Assembly (NCBI RefSeq): GCF_000471905.2
Contig: NW_006495906.1
Location: forward strand, 124,001-188,000
Origin: Amborella trichopoda
Lineage: Eukaryota; Streptophyta; Magnoliopsida; Amborellales; Amborellaceae
Direction of reading: 5' to 3'
DNA length: 64,000 bases
Shown here: in pieces, positions 34,150-43,361 of the stretch
How positions within the stretch are numbered: position 1 is the first letter of the stretch
Layout of the letters: each line of letters starts with the position of its first letter
Notes under the pieces: model-generated
What the model saw: only the letters and a program-made list of their open reading frames with translations
Database searches by the model: none
Told to the model about the DNA's origin: nothing
Translations under genes and position numbers: made by a program

Positions 34150-35090
34150 AACCCTTTACACATCTGTTGAAGAAAGATACCCCATTAATCTGGGATGAAA
34201 CATGTCAGACAACCCTTGATGACATCAAGCATTATTTACTCAATCCTCTAGTACTCTCTACATAGGTATTGGGAAGACCTCTCATCCTGTACGTGACCGC
34301 TCTAAATGAGTCACTTGGGGCATTGTTGGCGCAAAACAATGACGAAGGAAAAGAGATGGCACTATACTATCTCAGCCGCAGGATGCAAGGGGCAGCGAAG
34401 TATTATCCCCCCATAGAGAAGATGTGCTTAGCCTTGATCTTCACAGTAAAAAAACTCCGCCACAACTTGCTTGGTTATGAAGTGAGAACCTCTAAAGTTC
34501 TTCATGACGCGCACATGCTTGTTAGAAGCGCTTGCTAAGTGGGCATTATTGATGATGGAATTTGACATCACATATGTCCCATAGAAGGACATCAAGGGCC
34601 AAGCCTTGGCTAATTTTCTCGCAGCACACCCCGTACCAGCGGAATCTCCTTTATCAAGTGACCTCCCTGATGAAGAAGTATTCTGTGGAGAGCTTACACA
34701 CACATGGGAAATGTACTTTGACGGAGCCTTCTAATTTGATCGAGGTGGTATTCCTGACTCCGAAAGGAGTAGTACTGCCACTTTCTTTCTCTCTCGTCGA
34801 GGCCAATGAATATCAGACCCTTATAATTGGATTGGAGATAGCCTTTGATCTAGACTTGGAGCAACTGAAGATCTATGGGGACTCTGAGTTGGTTATTTGA
34901 CAGCTAAAGGGAATATATGACATAAGAAAAGACACTCTCAAAGCCTTATCATGATACTGCAAAATCATATATGGCCTAGTTTGAAGATGTATCCTTGAGT
35001 CACAACCCCATGAGGCTAAAATCGTAGGCTGATGCGCTTGCAAAACTCGGGGCTTCAATTCAATTATCCTCATCAGGGACGATGGTCTGG
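34150..35090 (+). pseudogene. T3 tandem RNase H domains, broken
   Basis: The first RNase H piece reads LILYVTALNESLGALL at 34,280; the second has MYFDGAF at 34,710, then NEYQTLIIGLE and YGDSELVI. Compared with T1 there are small deletions after FDGAF and before NEYQ, and a CGA-to-TGA stop directly after YGDSELVI. It is not functional. Confidence 0.85.
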
Positions 35091-35179
35091 GTGGCAGAGT
35101 GGAGACACATTGAACTAAGAACCGAGGTAGATGAGGATGATGAAAGAAATCTCTTACCCAAGTGCCCTCCCTATCCATT

Positions 35180-36352
35180 CGAAGAACTTCTATCAGCTAA
35201 AGAAGTTATTTAGACGGAATACGAAATGGCAAGGAGTCAGGGAACTAAGGTTCAAAGCCTGGAACCAGAGTTCTTCGACCCAATATGCTCGAAAATCGAA
35301 CAGGTAGAAGATTGGAGGGAGCCAATCACTAATTTTCTAAGAGATGGTAGACTTCCGGAGGATCGTGCTAAGCGCAACAATGTGCGTCGAATGTCTACCA
35401 AGTATACCCTCCTTGAACAGATACATTCAAACTTTGTTCACCAGCCTTCAGAGCCCATACACCCTACGGTGGCATCATGGCCCTTCTCTTAATGGGATAT
35501 GGACATTGAAGGGCCTATTGACCCTCCTTCGGTAATGGGTCATGTTTTTATTCTATCTGTAATGAATTATTTCTCTAAGTGGTCTGAAGCGGTCCCCCCT
35601 AAGCAAGTTCCTGGGACAACGGTGGCCAATTTCGTTTGGCATCACATCATATATCGGTTCGGAGTGCCTGACTGGATTATATCTGACAACGGTCCTTAGT
35701 TCAAAAGTCATCACATTGATCGCTTGGTTAACCAATTCGGTTTCAAGTGGAGGTACCCAACTATGTATCACCCTTGAGCTAATGGGTTAGCTGAGGCTTT
35801 TAATAAGACTCCATGCAACGTTTTAAGGAAATCAGTATCAAAGATGAAGAAGAACATACACGAGAAAATTTCAGAAGGCTTGTGGGCCTATCGCACTACA
35901 ACACGAAATGCCACCGATTCCACTCCTTACTCCTTAGTTTATGGGCTGAAGCAGTTTTACCTCTTGAAATTCAAATCCCCTCATTGCGTGTCGCTATACA
36001 TCAAGGACTAACTGAAGATGAGAGAGTCAAACTTTGGTATTAAGAATTGGATGCACTCGATGAAAAAGGGTTAGAGGCTCAGCAGAACGTTGAGCTCAAT
36101 TAGGGGACAATGAAGAGGGATTTTGACAAGTCAGTCGAGGTCTGCTCATTTGCCCAAGGTTATCTAGTTCTAGTCATCAAGAGGTCGATTGTTATGAATG
36201 GGCTGTGCAAAGGGAAGTTCGAACCCAAGTGGGAAGGTCCCTTTATAGTCAAGAAATTTTCACCAAATGGAGCCTACGTACTTGCACATCTTGATGGAGA
36301 GGAGGCAATGCCCCTTATCAATGGTGGATATTTAAAGAAATACTACCCATGA
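35180..36352 (+). pseudogene. T3 integrase, zinc module deleted
   Basis: DDE motifs are present: WDMDIEGPID, ISDNGP-stop-F and NGLAEAFNK, plus the C-terminal KWEGPFIVKK and KKYYP. The HHCC module of T1 is missing: the sequence passes from KYTLLE straight to QIHSNFVHQPSEP, a loss of roughly 50 codons. Four stops correspond to Gln, Arg or Trp-region codons that are intact in T1. Confidence 0.88.
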
Positions 36353-36905
36353 TGCATACTCAAGGAAATAAAAAGAAACTCAAAGCACAATAGTAAAAAG
36401 TTAAGAGGATGATAAAAAGAAAGCAAGCAAGAGAGTCCAAACAAAGCTTAACTCTTATTGTTGCATTTAAAAGGAGTTACAAATACAAGCCCATTATTAG
36501 GGCAGTTACAAATCCCTTGCATTTGAGGAAAAGAGAATAGTTGACACCCGCAGTGTTGCTCTTGCATCTGAGGAAAAGGGAACAATTGACACTCGCAGTG
36601 TTGCTCTTGCATCTGAGGAAAAGAGGACGATTACAGGCCAAAAAGAAACACCCTCATTATGAAGAAGAGGCAAAAACACTTGAAATTCCACTTCAATTCA
36701 TTTACCGAATGTTTTCAAAGAGAATGGTTACAAGTCAAAAGAAGAAGCCAACCATTTTCGAGACAACTTCAATTAATCTGAAGAGTATATCAAATATATA
36801 AAGCAGACTTCTTTGGCAAGAAACTGGCCTATGATGGAGAGCATACCTTGTTCACAGTGAACGCCCTTCCACTGTTGTGCTGAAGGACCTAGCTTTCAAC
36901 AGGCA
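36353..36905 (+). other. T3 sequence after integrase
   Basis: Non-coding. 36,516-36,650 holds about 2.7 copies of a 45-bp repeat (CTTGCATCTGAGGAAAAG at 36,516, 36,561 and 36,606). The first part matches 1-162 of T1. Confidence 0.65.
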
Positions 36906-37124
36906 TCATAAGCCATGCCTTACCATGGTTTCTCGCCCTTTTCCAACCCTTGTCATCACCGCCCTTTTCCTACTATAAACTCCTGTAATCCCGGCAAATC
37001 TTGCCTCCATTCCTGTTGACGTCTCCTTGTTTAGCTGAAACCTACCCCTACTCGCCGGTAAAGCCTCCGCTAATCTTGTCGGAATCTCCTGTGTGTTTAC
37101 TGAAGCTCTCACCGAAAACCCCAT
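36906..37124 (-). CDS. Small antisense ORF between integrase and 3' LTR of T3
   Basis: From ATG at 37,124 the frame encodes 72 residues, ending MVRHGL. It is rich in Arg, Thr and Ala, with no recognised domain. It lies on the strand opposite to gag-pol and in the same interval in which T2 carries the antisense PMD gene. Extra ORFs, often antisense, between pol and the 3' LTR are known in the plant Tat clade. It could equally be a chance frame; there is no second copy in the window to test conservation. Confidence 0.35.
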   Translation of the reverse strand: MGFSVRASVNTQEIPTRLAEALPASRGRFQLNKETSTGMEARFAGITGVYSRKRAVMTRVGKGRETMVRHGL

Positions 37125-37389
37125 CCTCACTATTAAACCCAAATTTTTTCCCTTAAGCTTTTCGTGAAAAAGTGAAAATGGGGTTTACCCCTTTTTTATA
37201 GCCAAAGCTTCCCTCAAATATCCCTTACAAATCAGGAATCTCAGCCACATCCAAGAAGTCCAAATGATGATGGGCCGGACTGGGTCGGGCTCTGACCTGA
37301 GGCCTAAGTCAAGTTTTATCAATGCCCATGAAATCCCATGTAACAGAAAGTAGGGCCGGGTCAGGCTCAGGTTAAAGCCTGAACAGCAA
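37125..37389. other. T3 3' region, no gene seen
   Basis: Single-copy sequence upstream of the antisense ORF start. It contains a G-rich GGGCCGGACTGGGTCGGG stretch; nothing else is recognised. Confidence 0.45.
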
Positions 37390-37580
37390 CCCATGCCCAG
37401 TGCCAGTTGCGTCCTCGACTTAGCGCCGGTTGCATTCTCGACCCAGTGATGGTTGCGATCTCAACCTAATGCCGGTTGTGTTTTCGATTACCTCAGTGCT
37501 GGCCGCATTTTCAAATACTCAGCGCCAGCTGAGTGTTCAAGAAATAGTGTGGGCAGTACCCAGCGTCGTCTGTGTTCTTA
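37390..37580 (+). repeat. 23-bp minisatellite in T3 3' region
   Basis: About six units of roughly 23 bp (starts 37,398, 37,421, 37,444, 37,467, 37,494): CAGTGCCGGTTGCGTTCTCG-type. It decays towards 37,580. Confidence 0.75.
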
Positions 37581-37990
37581 AGGGTTCACTTTCGTGCATG
37601 TTCATTACCACATGCTCCACACTAAAACCGTGTGTGTCCTACTGTTGTTATCCCCAATAGCGTTTTTCACCCTGACCGTGACCTATTATCCCTAGTGCGG
37701 TAGTACCCAAGTCATTCCACCTAGGTCATGACTTCTCATCCCCAGTAGGAGTCAGGGTCATTCGTATCACTGCAACCCCAGTTGGACTACGTCACACCTC
37801 ACTGTCCTATAAGAGTTGGGTCATTTTTAATGAATTTGTCCTCTATTGAGTACTATTTTTCACCTCTAAGAGACACACACTCGTCCCCTAATCCCCAATG
37901 AAGTAGGCCTTCCCCTCTGAACCCCTTGTCGGTCTTGACCATTTTATCTCCAGGACTCAGATTGCAGTCTACAAGGCTTATTCCCATGCA
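37581..37990 (-). repeat. T3 PBS-like words, counterpart of 24,400-24,770
   Basis: On the minus strand, words such as GACTCCTACTGGGGATGA (37,735-37,752) and GTAGTCCAACTGGGG recur. They correspond in place and orientation to the T2 array. Confidence 0.6.
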
Positions 37991-38940
37991 GCTGCACCAA
38001 CATAACGACCCACAACCTTGGTCTAAGTGAACAACCCTAAAACTGCATGGTCCAAACTATACGACCATAAACTGTAGCGAAGGTCTAGGTGTACGACCCT
38101 AAAACTGTATCATCCAAACTAGAAGACCATAAAATTGTAGTGGAGGTCTAGCTACATGACCTTAAACTGCACGATCCACACTATATGACCTTAAACCATA
38201 GTGCATGTTCTAGCCGCATGACGTTAAAAGGCGTAGCACCACTGTCCAAACTATATGACCTTAAACCATAGTACACGTCCTAGTTGTATGACGTTAAAAG
38301 GCTCAGCACCCTGGTCTGAACTATATGACCTTAAACTGTAGCAGAGGTCTAGTTGCACAACCTTAAACTGCGTGGTCTTAGTTGCATGACTCTAAACTGC
38401 ATAACCAAGGTCCAAGCTATATGACCTTAAACCATAGTGCACGTCCTGGCCGTATGACATTAAACTTCTTTACACAGGTCCAGGAGGCACGACCTTAAAT
38501 GCACCCCTACACATGATCACACCCCCTTTACGTGCACCTTCACGCACGTCTTCCGTACTTGACCCATTCGTGTGCACGCACCACCTTCATTACCTCCTCA
38601 ATAAGCCCATTTACTTCATCACCTTTCATCATTCCCCAGTGAGTCGCACCCATGCTCACAAAACGGCGAGCCATTCTACCACCCATACTCACCGTGTGTT
38701 AATGGGTCACCACTTTTCTACCTTCCATTCATACATTATCCACTTTTCATGGGTAGCTTCACGCCATCTCCCTAAAAGTGCGCTAAAACCACCACCATAC
38801 TCACTCTGTGGCCTCCACAAGACTGCCATCCATCATCACCATGGTCCAACTGTATGACCTTAAACTAGAGTACATGTTTTGGCCACATGACGGTAAAAGG
38901 CTTTGCAGAGGTCCCGAAGGCATGACCTTAAACATGCCTT
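37991..38940 (-). repeat. GGTC/GACC stem-loop array of T3
   Basis: The same array as in T2, in the same orientation relative to the element. It occupies 37,991-38,490 and resumes at 38,840-38,940 after a spacer that matches 23,800-24,110. About 17 units. Clear arms include 38,276-38,279 / 38,290-38,293, where both arms have changed to CGTC and GACG. Confidence 0.85.
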
Positions 38941-39530
38941 CAAAAAAAAAACAGAGAAAAATAATGGGCAAGGTGTATACCGGCACAAGCGAATGTCATG
39001 AGTAAAAATGACGGACAGGCATGGTCATGAAAGCATGCCTAAGAGAGTTTCGTGAAAAGAGAAAATCCTGACACGGTGAAAACCCAAAAGGGCATCGTGA
39101 GCTAAAAATAAGAAAAAAAAAAAAAAAAAAAAGAAAAGAAAAAAAGAAAAGGGGTGGACATGGCTGAAAGGCCATGGGTAAAAGAGCCCCAAATAAAAGG
39201 AAGTTAGCAAAAACCGTCTCTACAGCACCACTTCTCAAGTTCAAGTGAAAATCTGTAAAGGACGCTAGGACCAATAAATAGGTTGATGCAGTGTTTGCCT
39301 CAACAGGCAGCTCTAGCCCACATTCAAAGAAAAAATCCTTGGTGTCACAATACCAGGATCCAGAAATATGACCTTCAAAGAAAATATTCCGACAACCTTA
39401 ATCCATTCGCAAAAAGGACTCGAAAGACAAAGGATTCGCCAAGAAGGCAAGACAAGTCTCATGAAGAAGAGAATCATTCCCAAGAGGCCACTAAAACATA
39501 CTTCAAGATGCCGAAGACGCTCTAAGAAGG
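38941..39530. other. T3 3' region with A-rich tract
   Basis: Matches the reverse complement of 23,250-23,690 in part (minus strand frames end in MPVRHFYS in both). 39,108-39,150 is a long A run. No gene is supported. Confidence 0.5.
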
Positions 39531-39534
39531 CTAA

Positions 39535-39900
39535 GTCAGCCATGAATTTGGACCTGTTAAACGAAACTGCTAACAATGGGTAGGGGTTATACCCAAAGCC
39601 GGTCACCTCGATAAACTGAGGTACCCAGCCCGCCAAGGAATATCTATTGCACAACGCAGACAAGCACCGAAAAAAGGCCCTACAACAGACCATCCTAAAC
39701 AAACAAACAAGTAAGTCATTTTGACAAACCAAAGATGCTCAAAGAAAGCTAAATCAGCCATGACTTTGGACCTGTTACGCGAAACTGCTAACAATGGGTA
39801 GGGGTTATACCCAAAGCCGGTCACCTCGATTAACTGAGGTACCCTGCTCGCCAAGGAATATCTGGTGCACAATGTAGAAGAATGCCGACCAAAGGCTATT
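39535..39900. repeat. 218-bp tandem duplication in T3
   Basis: A segment starting near 39,535 is repeated from 39,753. Within it, about 50 bases from 39,563 and 39,781 are identical, including GGGTAGGGGTTATACCC. The copies are 218 bp apart. Confidence 0.88.
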
Positions 39901-40276
39901 TTGTTATCTATCCAAAAACAAAGAAACACATACCAAATGGAAAAAATTCCCTTTAGCACGGCACTCGACTGCCAGACGGGCTTGATTCTGACTAACGAGG
40001 TCTATCAAAAATTCTCAGCTTCAGAATCACAATTAGTCCCTTAAGGATGAGGGCATCGATAGGATCCCTCAAAATGTCTCTTCTCCCTTAGAGTCACCAC
40101 GGATGGACCTGTACATTGCATCCAAACATTTGAGCATCGTAGTTGCAGCATTGCGTGAATCTTCTCGACGTTCAAATGGTCTTATGGTTAGGAAGAAAAA
40201 ATTAATAAAGCCAAATTTTTTTTTTTAATGTGCTCCTTCTCGCTTCTCTTGGAGCACAACATTTGACGGGGCAAGC
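39901..40276 (+). other. T3 end of interior before the 3' LTR
   Basis: Matches the reverse complement of 12,196-12,480 in T2. The last bases, GACGGGGCAAGC, are the best candidate for the polypurine tract, though weak. Confidence 0.55.
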
Positions 40277-43200
40277 TATTTGAAGACATTTTTCAACACC
40301 TTGGTTCTTGACGTGAAAAAAGAGGAAGTAGGTTAATAAAGCCTTAACATATAGTGAAATTCTTGACAGTCTCAGAATTTCCCCAGAACTAGTCAATATC
40401 TCCCTAAGCACTCCAAAAGGCCACCTGCCAAGTTTCTTCTCAATAAAAAAAAATCAGCCTCTGGCACCCTAGAATGGACCCCATAACTAAAACTCTATTT
40501 TTGGTGGGTCAAACAGCTTTGAGACTACTGCCATTGGATCTGGTACAGTTGAAAACCCCTATGGGTCAAGTTTCGTGTTAATCAGGCATTCCAAGACAAA
40601 GTTATGGGTAAAAGACCAAAAAGGGGTAGGCCGCACGTTATTCCCTTGCGGCCTCCGTACACCAATCTCCATTAAAGGAGGCTGACGTGCATAGTCTCGA
40701 GCAGCAACTTCAAAGGCCTGTATCTCACTCGTTCTGAGTTAGATCACTCGTTAATTTGGTGAGCATGTTCATCTCATCAAGACAAGCGTTTTAATATGTG
40801 GCACGACCGGTGATGATACCCGAGTAGGGAGAAAAACTAGAGAGAAGTTGCCAATCCATGAAGAAAGTTGCAGAAAATTCAGCAGCAGCATGCCTCGCTT
40901 GAGCGGCCAAATCACGATGCTCGCATACCCGATCGACACGAAACCAATTGCATTATGTGCATAAGGTTCTATCCCTGGTCTAAACGCCGCGTATGATGAA
41001 TAGTTGAATTTCACACAGAGACGTCAAAACTGCTGTAAATTCTAGCTGTCGGATTTTTATATTCTCACAAAAAACTCAAGACTATAAAATATTCTTCCGG
41101 ATACGAAATCGAGCTACGTTTGTTGCTACATGATCGTGACGGCATGCTTAGTGTGATTTAGCGAAGAAACTAAAGAAAAACATCAAAGAATGAGCACACT
41201 ATCGATTCGACGTTTTCAAGATTCATCCAAAATTTGAGTCGCATGATCGTGGCTTAAAAACACAATCCATGGCTTGAAGTTGGTATCAAATCGAGTGCCA
41301 TGCTGAGCACTACAAGAAAATAATCAGCTTTCAATCAAACATGTATCAGAAAATCTCTGGATCAGTCATAAAAGATCATGTAAGTTCTCGGATAATAGCA
41401 GGGACTGTTCTGAAATTTTACACATTGTTGGCAAGGGCAAAATAGTATTTTGTAACCTTTCTTAGAATTTATTTTAATTCAATTAAATTATAATTATCAT
41501 CAGTTTAGGTAGTTTTTTGGCATCAACCCATGTTTGGGCCCAATTTTGTAAGTACATGTTAAACACAATTTTCAAGAGACCCCAGTTCATTCTACCCATT
41601 GATTCAATAAAGATTTCAATTCTTGCTTAAGTTTGTGGATGCATCTTGGAGAGAGAGTGATGAAAGTGAAGAAAAGGGCCGATACCTTTTGGTAAGGTAA
41701 CTTTCTCTCTACTCCTCTTATCTCTCTCTTTCTCTCACCTTCTCATCGCTCTTTCTCTCTCCTCATCTCTATCTCCCTCTTTTTCTCTCCTCTCGTCTAT
41801 GTATTTCTTTCCTATATTGTCTCTGATCTCCTTTATCCAGTTTCCTCTTCTCTCTTTATCTTTCCTTCATTCTAATCACTTTCTTTCTCTTCTCTCTCTT
41901 CTTCTTCTTTTGACATAGACGGTGAAAGCTGATCATCACCCATGTCTTCTCTCTCTTCTTCGTCTGACACAGACGGTGGATGCACATCGTTGCCCATGTC
42001 TTCTCTCTCCTCCTCTTCTTCTGACACAGACAGCAAAAGCACATCACTGCCCATGTCTTCTCTCTCTTATTCTTCTTACATGGACGGCATAAGCACAACG
42101 CCGCCCATGTCTTCTCTCTCTTCTTCTTATGACATGGATGGCGGAAGCACATTGTCGCCCATGTCTTCTCTCTCCTCTTCTTCTTCTGACACAGACGATG
42201 GAAGCACATCACCGCCGATGTATTCTCTCTCTTCTTCTTCTTTTGACACGGATGGCGGAAGCCATTACCGCCCATGTCTTCTCTCTCCTCTTCTTCTTCT
42301 TTAGATCCGAACGACAGAAGCACATCGCCACTCATGTCTTCTCTCTCCTCTTCTTCTTCTACTCGTGGACAGCGAATGCACATTGCTGCTCATGTTCTCT
42401 CCCTCTTCTGATTCCCCTACCATGAGCGACGGAGGCTAATTGCCGCTCGTGTCCTTTCCCTCTTCTTACCCTCCTATCATGGATGGCAGAGGTTCATCGC
42501 GTCCATATTCTATCTTCTCTATCATTGCCGTTTGGGTTCTCTCTTGCTTTCTCTTCTTCTTCCTTCCTTCCCTTTTCTTTTTTTTCTCCCTCTCTTCCTC
42601 TTCTCTTCTTCTTCTCCCATGCACAACATCGGTATTATAATGCATGTCTCTCTCTTTTCTTTCTTCTCTCCCTCGTTTGACTAAGAGACGTTGAGACGAA
42701 CATTGCCATGGCAGTCTTATCGTCTAGCAATATTGTCGTTGAGCATGTCTTAGTCACCGTGCCCGCTTTACTATCATGATAGGCTAGCCATTACGTCAGG
42801 CTAGCCGATGATTATCCTGACGTCTAGTAGTATTTCTGTTGTGCCGATCTAATTATCGTGCCTTTCTTACTACCATGCCGGGTCAACCACTTGCTGAACT
42901 AGTTTCTCTGTTAGCCTCGCTACCTAGTCAAAACTCCTATGATTTGCCTCCTTCCTCTTCGTTCATCTATTTTCTAACCCTTTCTTCTTTTGGATGTGCA
43001 AACATGTGTACATTCGCTCAAAGACTAGGTGGGGTCTCTTTTAGCCCACTTGTCTTGTAAAATGAACCATGTGTGTGTGATTGTAGAAATAGGAGAATGC
43101 AAGCCAATGGAGACGTTTTCGAACCAGTTTTATGACTGGGGGTCTTTCTTCGTGATGTAAGAGGGTGTCCATGCGAGCCAACCCGATTAAGTCCCAAACC

Positions 43201-43355
43201 CACCTTAAATTCTTCTCTCATCGGTTGGTCCACCTGCCCTTATTCTTTAACAAGGTTCTTAAGAGAGTGATATCAAAGTCTCGGGTTCCCCTAAAACCCG
43301 AGACGTGCGTCGCCCGAGCATCAAGATCTAGAGGGCGAGATTGAGGCACCTAACA
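40277..43355 (+). repeat. T3 3' LTR
   Basis: 3.08 kb. Its first bases are TATTTGAAGACATTTTTC; the T1/T2 and T3 5' LTRs begin TGTTTG, so the terminal G is probably a later G-to-A change. It carries the conserved core, a pyrimidine-rich zone, the 54-bp array and the 3' part, and ends CACCTAACA at the target duplication. Confidence 0.88.
41880..42420 (+). repeat. About 54-bp minisatellite in T3 3' LTR
   Basis: About eight units (CATGTCTTCTCTCTC at 41,941, 41,995, 42,052, 42,105, 42,160) separated by GACAYRGACGGYGGAAGCAC and CRCCGCC. Because the mean period is a multiple of three it gives a Ser/Asp-rich frame of 120 codons, which is a by-product of the repeat. Confidence 0.88.
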
Positions 43356-43361
43356 GCTTAC
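43356..43361. other. T3 target-site duplication, right copy
   Basis: GCTTAC, one base different from 27,981-27,986. Confidence 0.7.

Larger units (their letters stand above)
27987..43355 (+). mobile_element. T3: Tat-type Ty3/gypsy element inserted in the T2 PMD gene
   Basis: LTRs at 27,987-29,579 and 40,277-43,355 flank a 10.7-kb interior with PBS, gag, two RNase H domains, integrase, then a 3.9-kb non-coding 3' region. The near-matching 6-base flanks and the resumption of the interrupted PMD frame on both sides define the ends. RT is deleted and gag, RNase H and integrase have stops, so it is defective. Confidence 0.9.

Noticed and set aside
39108..39150. Long A run as the poly(A) tail of a retroposed gene or SINE/LINE
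   Set aside because: The flanks are colinear with T2 3' interior sequence and no target duplication surrounds it.
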